DNA from: Chloroflexota bacterium
GTDB taxonomy: Bacteria > Chloroflexota > Anaerolineae > Anaerolineales > UBA4823
NCBI GenBank assembly: GCA_012798185.1
Contig: JAAZNS010000368.1
Location: 1-7,188, forward strand
Direction of reading: 5' to 3'
DNA length: 7,188 nt
Of this stretch, positions 1-5,475 are shown in pieces. How positions within the stretch are numbered: position 1 is the first letter of the stretch; the number at the start of each line of letters is the position of its first letter. A program made the position numbers and the translations under genes. The notes under the pieces are model-generated. The model ran no database searches and was not told the DNA's origin. It was given only the letters and a program-made list of their open reading frames with translations.

Positions 1-73
1 GACATAAAAAGTCGCTATCATACGACTAATAACTCGTAACCAAAGATCCTCCGTCCTCTTCAGAAGAGCGTCC

Positions 74-103
74 CTCAGGCCAGGCTAAAATGCGGAGCCT
101 GAG
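74..103 (+). repeat. Inverted repeat, 7-bp stem
   Basis: CTCAGGC at 74-80 is the exact reverse complement of GCCTGAG at 97-103, with a 16-nt loop. An alternative inner pairing, AGGCT (82-86) with AGCCT (96-100), competes with it. No run of T follows, so it does not look like a simple intrinsic terminator. Its role is unknown. Confidence 0.45.
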
Positions 104-132
104 TGAAAAACGTTCCGAAACCAGGAAAATCT

Positions 133-174
133 CTCATAACCTTATGGTCATTGGTTCGAATCCATAACCCGCTG
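133..174 (+). pseudogene. tRNA-Met-like 3' half fragment
   Basis: The anticodon-loop-like CTCATAACC (133-141, CAT at 135-137) and the T-arm signature GGTTCGAATCC (153-163) are separated by 11 nt that include the variable-loop-like GGTC. This spacing matches the 3' half of ordinary bacterial elongator tRNA-Met genes. An acceptor-like ACCCGCT (167-173) follows. The fragment is not a working tRNA: the two outer T-stem pairs would be A-A and T-T, the anticodon stem does not pair, no 5' acceptor or D arm is present upstream, and no CCA follows. It is best read as a decayed tRNA gene or a diverged attachment-site remnant. Chance resemblance is possible but unlikely, given two matches at the correct spacing. 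Confidence 0.42.
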
Positions 175-176
175 TA

Positions 177-229
177 AAAGAAGTACCTTATACTGTTCTC
201 AAATTAACACATGTACGAGTTACTTCTTT
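177..229. repeat. 9-bp inverted repeat
   Basis: AAAGAAGTA at 177-185 is the perfect reverse complement of TACTTCTTT at 221-229, with 35 nt between the arms. It begins three bases after the tRNA-like fragment. It might be a weak RNA hairpin, a protein-binding site or an element edge. Nothing else supports one of these over the others. Confidence 0.4.
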
Positions 230-409
230 GATGTGGAATGAATGAGGTGTATTTTTGTATTTTCGTTCATAATGAAGGTAATAATTCTTGCAAAAGGTAC
301 GTTTTTAGCTAACAATTTCCTCAAATCAGTTTTACACAGTTGAGATCGTTCTTTTGATCATTTAACTTGGAAAACAAAAAGTAAAGTGTGACAGAAAATA
401 TTAGGGTAA

Positions 410-439
410 TTAATTAAACAACAAGGTAAAATTTATAAT
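410..439 (+). promoter_or_regulatory. Candidate promoter of the first Crp/Fnr gene
   Basis: A perfect -10 hexamer TATAAT lies at 434-439. An 18-nt spacer separates it from a weak -35, TTAATT, at 410-415. Transcription starting near 446 would leave a leader of about 20 nt before the TTG start at 468. The weak -35 suits a promoter that depends on an activator, but this is inference from sequence alone, and AT-rich DNA produces such matches often. Confidence 0.35.
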
Positions 440-467
440 TGAATCGCGTTTCAAGAGCAAGATCTAA

Positions 468-1181
468 TTGTCACCTTCCTTATCACTTCAATCTAAAAAT
501 CATGAGCGGCTTAAAAAAACGCTGTCTCAAATGCACCATTTCAACACCTTGCCAGCCAAGGCTCAAGAAGTCATAATGGCGGCTGCTATACCTCGCCACT
601 TTGAAGCGGGACAGGTCATTTACCTTGAGGGCGAACCAGCAGATAATGTCTACATTCTGGAGAAAGGTTGGGTAAAAGCAACACGAATGACTCGTGAAGG
701 TCGGGAGCAAGGTTTGCTTTTCCTGCATCCAGTAGAGATTTTTGGCGATATTGCGGTTTTTACCGGTACAACCTACCCAGGTACAGCTACCACCTTAGAA
801 GCTGTGGATGTTTGGGTGCTTCCTTCAGAAGCATTGATAAGCCTGGTAAAACGTTATCCTGATCTTTCGCTCGCTATCATCCGAAAATTAAGTGAGCGTG
901 TGCTGCATTATATAGGGCTTGTTGAGGATCTATCATTACGGAGTGTTGAAGCTCGCCTAGCCTATTCATTGCTTCGAAACGCTGAGTTGCATGATGAGCA
1001 ATTGATTGTTCCACGCCGTGAATGGACCACGCTTGATGAAATGGCAGTCCGTTTAGGGACTGTCCGCGATGTGCTCAGCAGGGCAATGAAAGTGCTGGAA
1101 TCAGAAAACCTAATCATTGTGAACAAACAATCCATCCAGCTTATTGATCCCCAAGGGTTAGCCGAGAGGGCAGAAAGATAG
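468..1181 (+). CDS. Crp/Fnr-family transcriptional regulator
   Basis: A 237-aa DNA-binding regulator with the full Crp/Fnr layout. The cyclic-nucleotide-binding-like beta-barrel spans about residues 24-135, with GQVIYLEGEPADN and VEIFGDIAVF typical of the fold. A long dimer helix covers about 136-158, and a C-terminal winged helix-turn-helix covers about 187-227 with MAVRLGTVRDVLSR in the recognition region. Length is normal for the family. It contains no cysteine at all, so it cannot carry an Fnr-type Fe-S cluster; its effector could be a nucleotide, heme or NO, but the sequence does not say. The only in-frame start upstream is TTG at 468, directly after a stop codon and with no strong ribosome binding site. 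ATG at 531 (residue 22) is the alternative and would trim the N-terminus close to the barrel. It converges on a second Crp/Fnr gene and may regulate the membrane-protein genes downstream. Confidence 0.9.
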   Translation: MSPSLSLQSKNHERLKKTLSQMHHFNTLPAKAQEVIMAAAIPRHFEAGQVIYLEGEPADNVYILEKGWVKATRMTREGREQGLLFLHPVEIFGDIAVFTGTTYPGTATTLEAVDVWVLPSEALISLVKRYPDLSLAIIRKLSERVLHYIGLVEDLSLRSVEARLAYSLLRNAELHDEQLIVPRREWTTLDEMAVRLGTVRDVLSRAMKVLESENLIIVNKQSIQLIDPQGLAERAER

Positions 1182-1207
1182 TCCATTTCAACAATACGAA
1201 TACCCGC

Positions 1208-1222
1208 GAAAATTGAATTTTC
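1208..1222. repeat. AT-rich palindrome between convergent regulators
   Basis: GAAAATT (1208-1214) and AATTTTC (1216-1222) form a near-perfect palindrome in the 115-bp gap between the two convergent regulator genes. The stem is almost all A-T with a single-base centre and no clean T-tract, so it would be a poor terminator. I see no better terminator in this gap on either strand. Confidence 0.25.
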
Positions 1223-1296
1223 AATGCAGGGTTACATTTTATAATAACGCACCAACAATTACATTTATTTCTGCTTCCGTAAATAGCTTTTTGGTT

Positions 1297-1983
1297 CTAT
1301 GCTTTCTCTTTTTGCGCAAGAAGGGTCAGTTGATCGCGGTCAATGATCTCAAGTTCAGTTCGGGTTATTTTAATCATTCCTTGGTCAGCAAAACCCTGCA
1401 AAAATCGACATACCATTTCACGAGTCGTTCCGATGCGCATGGCCATATCATCAAGAGTTAATGTACGGACCATGGGACCACTATCACTTTGGTGCGGATA
1501 ATTCATCAGTAAATTTGCCAACCTTCCAGCAACAGGTTGAAACGCTAAACCTGTAATAATATCACTAGCTTTCAACATCCGATCCAACATCAGCCGGGAA
1601 AGTTCCCAGGTTATTGAGCCATTTTCGAGAAATATGGGCAGGACTTCATCCCTTTGCCACAAATATAACCTTGAAGCTTGGGTAAAACGTATCGTTGCTG
1701 GATTGGGAACCGCGTCTTCGAAGAAAGCTGGCCCCCAGAACACCTCTCCCTGACCAAGTTCCGTTATTGTTAGTGTTCGCCCTTCACTAGACTCTTTCAA
1801 CACTACCAGATTCCCTTCCATAACCATTAAGAGAAAAGGCCAACACTCCCCTGCTAACGTAAGAAAGCTGTTTGCAGGATAGTCTCGAGGTCTAGCCAGA
1901 GATATCAATTTATCCTGGATCTTTCCATCCACATTCTTGAAAACACGATTTCCCTTTAGCAGTTGAGCAAATGTTGATGTCAT
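1297..1983 (-). CDS. Second Crp/Fnr-family transcriptional regulator
   Basis: A 228-aa regulator from the ATG at 1983. The effector barrel (about residues 12-118) includes MEGNLVVLKESSEGR and LGQGEVFWGPAF. A dimer helix covers about 119-145. The winged helix-turn-helix (about 174-213) carries TLDDMAMRIGTTREMVCRFL, which has the R-E-x-V-x-R pattern common in the family's recognition helix. It has only two cysteines (C47 and C192), so an Fnr-type Fe-S cluster is very unlikely. The frame extends to a TTG at 2010 that would add 9 residues. I prefer ATG 1983 because a TATAAT sits 6 nt upstream of it, which would make the longer start untranscribed. It diverges from the 8-TM gene at 2091 and is its most likely local regulator. 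It resembles the neighbouring regulator mainly in the DNA-binding domain (TLD-MA-R-GT-R), so the two are distant paralogs. Confidence 0.9.
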   Translation of the reverse strand: MTSTFAQLLKGNRVFKNVDGKIQDKLISLARPRDYPANSFLTLAGECWPFLLMVMEGNLVVLKESSEGRTLTITELGQGEVFWGPAFFEDAVPNPATIRFTQASRLYLWQRDEVLPIFLENGSITWELSRLMLDRMLKASDIITGLAFQPVAGRLANLLMNYPHQSDSGPMVRTLTLDDMAMRIGTTREMVCRFLQGFADQGMIKITRTELEIIDRDQLTLLAQKEKA

Positions 1984-1989
1984 GACTTC

Positions 1990-1997
1990 ATTATATA
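1990..1997 (-). promoter_or_regulatory. Candidate -10 element for near-leaderless transcript
   Basis: Read on the - strand this is TATATAAT. Its last base is 6 nt upstream of the ATG at 1983, so transcription would begin at or within a base or two of the start codon. Only a weak GAAG ribosome-binding-like sequence, 2 nt from the ATG, is present. A leaderless or nearly leaderless mRNA for the second regulator is a reasonable reading. The matching -35 (TTAAGT, reading down from 2020) is poor. Confidence 0.35.
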
Positions 1998-2008
1998 CAA
2001 ACCCCCAC

Positions 2009-2034
2009 AAGTTAACTTAACGCAAATCTTAACC
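2009..2034. promoter_or_regulatory. Candidate operator with palindrome and TTAAC repeats
   Basis: AAGTTAACTT (2009-2018) is a perfect 10-bp palindrome. TTAAC occurs at 2012-2016, 2017-2021 and 2029-2033, and again at 2074-2078 just before the ribosome binding site of the 8-TM gene. The block lies where the -35 region of the divergent regulator gene would be, so a bound protein could control both directions. It does not match the classical CRP (TGTGA-N6-TCACA) or FNR (TTGAT-N4-ATCAA) sites. Calling it an operator is inference from position and symmetry. Confidence 0.3.
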
Positions 2035-2090
2035 AAAAGGAATTTGCTATGCTCAGGGAGTAAGTAATCATATTTAACTAGGAGCAATAG

Positions 2091-2951
2091 ATGGAAAACA
2101 CAAGTCAATCCAAACGAACGATCATGGCAGTTCTGGCTGTTGTTGTTGGAATCTTCATGGTTGCAGCTGCCCCCTTCCTGATCCAAATCTCGATTGAGAA
2201 AGTTGTTGCAGCTCTGATAAAAATTTCAATAGAAAAACCTGCATACAGCAGTGGAATCCTAATTTTCTCCATTCTCTTCCCAATTTACCGAGGTTTGATT
2301 TTCATGGGCGGAATCACCCTGATCTTGATTTCCAGATCGATCTACAAGGGTAAGGAATGGACTTTCCCAGTCGGATTACTGGCTTCAGCTTTTCCATCGG
2401 CCGGTGGAATGTTCATGATGATGCCCTATGTTTCGTTCATTGATGGTTTCCCAATCCCCGCCGGAATTGCAATGGTTGGGTTGCTTTTCTTCTGGTCCTT
2501 CATTCTATTAAGGAACGTGGATAAATGGTTAAAGTGGGGGCAGTTCCTGGTACTGACCTTTTCCGGCATGTTGACTACACATGCGTTAATCACTGGCACC
2601 GGAAATCTACGCATGCTTTTAACCCGTCCGGAAAAACCTCTTTTTGATGGTCTTGGAACCTGGGTGTTAGCCTGGTCCGCCCCGATTCAATGGATATGTG
2701 CGGTACTTTTATTTATTGCGATTTTTCATATTGCTGCCCGAAAATACTCCGGTTGGTGGCTGGCTTTGATAGCGGTAACTACGCTTGCAGCTATCGATAT
2801 TCCGATGCAGATCATCCGATTGACCATGACCTCCTCCACCGCCCTGGATTATTCCTATGGGCTCCCAATGATCATTGGTCTATTATTCACTTTGTTATTT
2901 CCAAAATTTAAGACAGTTCTGCAAAACGAACATGGAACCGAAAACAACTAA
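2091..2951 (+). CDS. 8-TM membrane protein, paralog of the 4632 gene
   Basis: A 286-aa hydrophobic protein of a family I do not recognise. About eight membrane helices can be read (near residues 9-30, 64-83, 91-112, 121-140, 149-170, 190-212, 219-242 and 255-272), with an extramembrane stretch after the first. It shares with the 267-aa product of the 4632 gene the motif KGKxWxxPxG followed by AxA and GG (residues 86-106 here). Its second half shows a fainter version around YSGWW (219-223), so the protein looks like two repeated four-helix halves. No catalytic residues or heme-binding pattern can be named. The start is ATG 2091, with AGGAG at 2080-2084 at good spacing. It diverges from the second Crp/Fnr gene, and a stable hairpin follows its stop codon, so it may be its own transcript. 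Transport, sensing and membrane-anchor roles are all possible. Confidence 0.85.
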   Translation: MENTSQSKRTIMAVLAVVVGIFMVAAAPFLIQISIEKVVAALIKISIEKPAYSSGILIFSILFPIYRGLIFMGGITLILISRSIYKGKEWTFPVGLLASAFPSAGGMFMMMPYVSFIDGFPIPAGIAMVGLLFFWSFILLRNVDKWLKWGQFLVLTFSGMLTTHALITGTGNLRMLLTRPEKPLFDGLGTWVLAWSAPIQWICAVLLFIAIFHIAARKYSGWWLALIAVTTLAAIDIPMQIIRLTMTSSTALDYSYGLPMIIGLLFTLLFPKFKTVLQNEHGTENN

Positions 2952-2988
2952 CAAGTACAGATATTCAACAAGAGGTATATGATCTTAT

Positions 2989-3017
2989 ACGGTGCAGTTG
3001 AAGTTAAACTGCACCGT
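2989..3017 (+). terminator. 11-bp hairpin after the 8-TM gene
   Basis: ACGGTGCAGTT (2989-2999) pairs perfectly with AACTGCACCGT (3007-3017) around a 7-nt loop. It begins 37 nt past the stop codon of the 8-TM gene. The stem has good GC content, but only TT-then-A follows it, so it lacks the long T-run of a classical intrinsic terminator. It may be a weak or factor-assisted terminator, an mRNA-stability hairpin, or a large operator for the downstream operon. Confidence 0.55.
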
Positions 3018-3069
3018 TTAGCGAAATATTAATAATTCTCGTTCTTTAAAACTCTGAAAGGAAAACATC

Positions 3070-3135
3070 GTGCAAGAAGGCACAATGCCGCACGATAAAA
3101 GTCGTATTCACAAGATAGTCAATGCAATACACTGA
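3070..3135 (+). CDS. Possible 21-aa leader peptide
   Basis: A GTG start at 3070 is preceded by a good AAGGA ribosome binding site (3058-3062) with 7-nt spacing, better than any site in front of the BON-domain gene. The frame runs 21 codons (MQEGTMPHDKSRIHKIVNAI plus H) to TGA at 3133-3135. It overlaps the first possible start of the BON gene (3122) in another frame and ends 22 nt before that gene's alternative ATG at 3158. The start region can fold: CGTGC (3069-3073) and GGC (3079-3081) pair with GCCGCACG (3087-3094). It could be a leader peptide that couples translation into the operon, or a chance frame behind a purine-rich stretch. The peptide resembles nothing I know. Confidence 0.3.
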   Translation: MQEGTMPHDKSRIHKIVNAIH

Positions 3136-3433
3136 ATTTGGAGTGATTTGCAGGAACATGAATGAACCTTTGATCAGTAGTTTGGATGAAAAGATTCGAA
3201 AAGAAATTCTTCAGGTTCTTTCGAAGAGAATTGAAAACAAAATTAATTTAAGGGTAGGAGTGTTGAATGGTATTGTGCACTTAGCTGGAGCAGTTGAAAC
3301 CAATGACACAAGAACTCTCACTGAAGAATTAATCTCTGAGATTAATGGAGTTCGTGGTGTGGTTAACCGGATTGAAGCTCCTGGCTCCCCCCATCCGGCG
3401 CGAATTATCCATTTGGATCTAAAAACGAAGTAG
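3122..3433 (+). CDS. Small BON-domain protein
   Basis: A 103-aa protein made almost entirely of one BON domain (bacterial OsmY and nodulation fold; about residues 24-84). The diagnostic stretch is V-NGIVHLAGAVET, then an amphipathic helix (TRTLTEELISEI), then NGVRGVVNRI. BON domains usually bind lipids, membranes or small ligands and are not enzymes. No signal peptide or lipobox is visible, so it probably acts on the cytoplasmic side, perhaps against the membrane proteins encoded after it. The first start is ATG 3122, with no clear ribosome binding site. ATG 3158 (residue 13, MNEPLISS) follows an AGGA only 2 nt away, gives a cleaner N-terminus, and may be coupled to the small upstream frame. 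It is the first gene of the probable operon. Its stop codon overlaps the GAGG of the next gene's ribosome binding site. Confidence 0.82.
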   Translation: MQYTEFGVICRNMNEPLISSLDEKIRKEILQVLSKRIENKINLRVGVLNGIVHLAGAVETNDTRTLTEELISEINGVRGVVNRIEAPGSPHPARIIHLDLKTK

Positions 3434-3441
3434 AGGTGTAT

Positions 3442-3693
3442 GTGACCAAATTTTTGAGTAAATGGTTGAGGAAATTTCATCGCTGGATCGCTGTGCCGAC
3501 TGCCATTGCAATTCCAGCAGTGCTCATTTTAAAACTACTCGGGAACAAAGAATTAATGGAAATTTGGCAAAAACTAGTGAAAATTCCATCCATTCTAATG
3601 CTCATCATGGCTTTGAGCGGCGCGTATTTATTTCTGATCCCGTACATTGCGAAAGGACAGCGCAAGAGAAGAAGCCAGACAAAAGAAGAGTGA
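3442..3693 (+). CDS. Two-TM small membrane protein with FHRW motif
   Basis: An 83-aa protein with two predicted helices (about residues 14-34 and 48-69), a basic N-terminus and a strongly basic C-terminal tail (KGQRKRR), placing both ends in the cytoplasm. The N-terminal WLRKFHRWIAV resembles the start of PepSY-associated membrane proteins (R-x-xHRW), and the second helix ends in SGAYLFLIP. It may be a minimal relative of that group, or only share the motif. His13 at the helix edge could bind heme or metal; that is speculation. I chose GTG 3442 because GAGG (3433-3436) lies 5 nt upstream. The frame opens two codons earlier at GTG 3436, where spacing would fail. It starts 8 nt after the BON gene, so the two are very likely translated together. 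Confidence 0.72.
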   Translation: MTKFLSKWLRKFHRWIAVPTAIAIPAVLILKLLGNKELMEIWQKLVKIPSILMLIMALSGAYLFLIPYIAKGQRKRRSQTKEE

Positions 3694-3752
3694 TTACAAA
3701 AGTCCTAGATCACTCCATTTTTTCAATAAAAGCAAAAAAAGAAGGGCATTTT

Positions 3753-4100
3753 ATGAAAATCGTGAAAACCTTTGAAACAGCTGAAATCCCGAATCCACAC
3801 TTCATCAGTGTTCGAGCTTTACTGGTAAGTGAATCAGCACAATTCGAACATTTGTTGCTTGAACCAGGGCAAGTGCAAAAAATGCATGTCGCCCATACAA
3901 ACATATACCTTTATATATTAACCGGGACAGGGATTTTAGAAGCAGGCGAAGAGACGATAACTCTTTCATCTGATATGTTAGTGGAAATGCCTCCTGAAAC
4001 GCCTCACCGCTTGATTAACGATAGTGATTCTCAGTTGCGGCTTTTGAACATTAAAGCCCCGCGTCCACAAAAAACAACACAAGTAGTTGAGAAAAGTTGA
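3753..4100 (+). CDS. Single-domain cupin with partial metal site
   Basis: A 115-aa small beta-barrel (cupin) protein. Motif 1 starts at Gly39 and keeps His45 and Gly58, but the second histidine position is Ala47 and the usual glutamate is Ile51. Motif 2 keeps Pro80, His85 and Asn89 (MPPETPHRLIND). Two of the four usual metal ligands are therefore present; His48 or His33 might substitute. It may be a binding or sensing cupin and not an oxygenase; the substrate cannot be inferred. The start is ATG 3753 behind AAGGG (3742-3746). The same frame is open upstream to 3462, but that part overlaps the two-TM gene and has shadow-like composition, so I exclude it. It lies 59 nt after the two-TM gene and 10 nt before the CopD-like gene. 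Confidence 0.85.
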   Translation: MKIVKTFETAEIPNPHFISVRALLVSESAQFEHLLLEPGQVQKMHVAHTNIYLYILTGTGILEAGEETITLSSDMLVEMPPETPHRLINDSDSQLRLLNIKAPRPQKTTQVVEKS

Positions 4101-4110
4101 GTAGGATCAC

Positions 4111-4602
4111 ATGGAAATAAATCTTCTTGTTTACACATTAGTCACCTCTCTGCATAACCTGTTCACCCTCATTTGGATGGGTGGATTAATAATTACAGTG
4201 ATAAGCTTTTTGCCTTCGTTGAGAAAAAGCCTTGGACCAGGCCCACAAGTAAAGAAAGTAATGGCCGCTTTTCAACAAAGACAAAGTATATGGGTTTATA
4301 TCTCTATCGTGGTTCTGATTATTACTGGTCTTATGCTTGGCAAACAGAATGGAAGTTTTACCGGACTTTTTAAATTCAATAACCTTTATTCTAGTGTCCT
4401 GTCTATAAAACATATTCTCGTAATCTTGATGATTTTGGTTTCCATCTTCCGGTCGCGATTAGTTAATTTGCTTTTTGCCAATAATCCAAAAAATCAGGAG
4501 AAGCTAAACCTGACATTATTGTTACTCAATACGGCGTTGGCATTTTTGGTAATTATAAGCAGTAGTTTTCTCGCTGCGTTTACGAGTTCGGTAGGTGTAT
4601 AA
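4111..4602 (+). CDS. CopD-like four-helix membrane protein
   Basis: A 163-aa integral membrane protein with four helices (about residues 8-32, 58-78, 97-117 and 135-156). The first helix carries LHNLFTLIWMGGLI, with His15 followed by W-x-GG. The second has the ITG turn and the third begins KHILVILMIL with His101. This is the usual pattern of CopD/YebZ-like and related small membrane proteins, in which helix histidines are thought to bind copper or heme b. Known relatives take part in copper uptake or act as heme-dependent membrane proteins; which applies here cannot be told. It is shorter than full CopD (about 300 aa) and matches the four-helix version. AGGA (4103-4106) precedes ATG 4111. Its operon position near a heme-copper-oxidase-like gene makes a heme or copper role attractive. 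Confidence 0.72.
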   Translation: MEINLLVYTLVTSLHNLFTLIWMGGLIITVISFLPSLRKSLGPGPQVKKVMAAFQQRQSIWVYISIVVLIITGLMLGKQNGSFTGLFKFNNLYSSVLSIKHILVILMILVSIFRSRLVNLLFANNPKNQEKLNLTLLLLNTALAFLVIISSSFLAAFTSSVGV

Positions 4603-4631
4603 ATTCAGATGATAATATATGGAGAGATTAA

Positions 4632-5435
4632 ATGAAAAATAATTACAAATTTGGTGTAATTCTATCCATCGTCGGGGTTTTACTGGGGTTATTAACTCTA
4701 TTTTTAATGACAAGCATATACCAGGTGAATATTGACGGAAAAATAACAGGAGAACGGCCAGATGAGGCAGTCACCGTACAAATCGTATTTGCTCTATTGT
4801 GCTGGTTGGGAACGTCTGCAGGCGCATTGTGGGTTGCGGTGCTTTACGGATTCGTGACCAAATCAAAATGGGCTTGGTCGTGGGGTGTTGTGGCTGCAAC
4901 GGTTCAGATTTTGGCCGGATTTTTTCCTATCATTCCTCCTTCCAGTATCGGATTGCCTGCGCCTACCTTATGGATCTTTCTAATTGCGTTTGTCTTGTGG
5001 TTCGGAATGCTTTTGATTGGTGGGGTGGATAAAAAGATTGTTGGTCTTGCATTCCTCAGCGGCTTGGCTTATGTTTTGACCTTCATCGATGGAGTGGGAG
5101 CAATCTCTCGTTATCAGACTGAGGCAAAGGGATTCATTAGCTCTATGTACGCAATGTCACAAATGATCAATTGGTGGGGTGCAGCTGCATGGGTAGTGTT
5201 TATCACTGCTCTTGTTAAAGGAAAGAATTGGTCACTCCCCATGGGAATTTTTGCAACAGCGATGTCGATGTTTGGTGGCTTTCCTGTTGGTGTAACCGAC
5301 GTGATCATCCAGGGACGCTTTTCCATGTTCCTGGTTGCCCCTGTAGTTAGTACTCTCTTACTTATCGCGTTTCTCATTCCCGCAGTCCGCAGAACGATCC
5401 TCGCTTGGTCGGCTAAGACAGTAAATAATGGATAG
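4632..5435 (+). CDS. 8-TM membrane protein with internal duplication
   Basis: A 267-aa protein of unknown function with about eight helices (near residues 8-28, 50-72, 82-102, 112-130, 137-157, 178-196, 200-222 and 230-250) and a hydrophilic loop after the first (about 29-48). Two halves look alike: KSKWAWSWG with a following AGFFP (77-98), and KGKNWSLPMG with AxA and GGFPVG (196-220). The second copy closely matches residues 86-106 of the 8-TM protein at 2091, so the two genes are paralogs of one repeated-fold family. Polar residues near the membrane (D153, R160, D223) could matter, but no known active site is present. ATG 4632 follows GGAGAG (4621-4626). It lies 29 nt after the CopD-like gene and 40 nt before the next gene, within the operon. 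Confidence 0.85.
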   Translation: MKNNYKFGVILSIVGVLLGLLTLFLMTSIYQVNIDGKITGERPDEAVTVQIVFALLCWLGTSAGALWVAVLYGFVTKSKWAWSWGVVAATVQILAGFFPIIPPSSIGLPAPTLWIFLIAFVLWFGMLLIGGVDKKIVGLAFLSGLAYVLTFIDGVGAISRYQTEAKGFISSMYAMSQMINWWGAAAWVVFITALVKGKNWSLPMGIFATAMSMFGGFPVGVTDVIIQGRFSMFLVAPVVSTLLLIAFLIPAVRRTILAWSAKTVNNG

Positions 5436-5475
5436 CATATTGGAAAAGAAGATTCAGGATTAACAAAGAGGAAAC

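Larger units (their letters stand above)
1..467. other. Non-coding region upstream of the first regulator
   Basis: No reading frame here has a credible start, ribosome binding site and protein-like composition. The left part is rich in small inverted repeats: AGTCG/CGACT (10-14 and 23-27), CTCTT/AAGAG around a 3-nt loop (56-68), and CTCAGGC/GCCTGAG (74-80 and 97-103). A tRNA-like fragment follows at 133-174, then a 9-bp inverted repeat (177-185 and 221-229). The right part, from about 360, is strongly AT-rich and probably holds the promoter of the downstream regulator gene. The left part could be a relic of a structured RNA or an old integration site. I cannot assign it to a known RNA family. 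Confidence 0.6.

Noticed and set aside
1..175. A tmRNA (ssrA) 3' portion, suggested by hairpins followed by a T-arm
   Set aside because: The anticodon-like CAT loop at tRNA spacing fits tRNA-Met better. The conserved tmRNA acceptor end and a tag frame ending in Ala-Ala before a stop are not visible.
345..402. CRP- or FNR-type binding site upstream of the first regulator (TTGATCA near 355, TGTGA at 387)
   Set aside because: Each shows only one half-site; the expected second half (ATCAA or TCACA) is absent at the correct spacing.
1213..1461. An 82-aa + strand frame opposite the second regulator
   Set aside because: It lies largely antisense to a clear Crp/Fnr gene, has no good ribosome binding site, and its composition looks like a shadow of that gene.
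3462..3752. Upstream extension of the cupin frame to give a 212-aa protein
   Set aside because: The added part overlaps the two-TM gene in another frame, is rich in Cys, His and Asn with no fold, and a good ribosome binding site sits just before ATG 3753.
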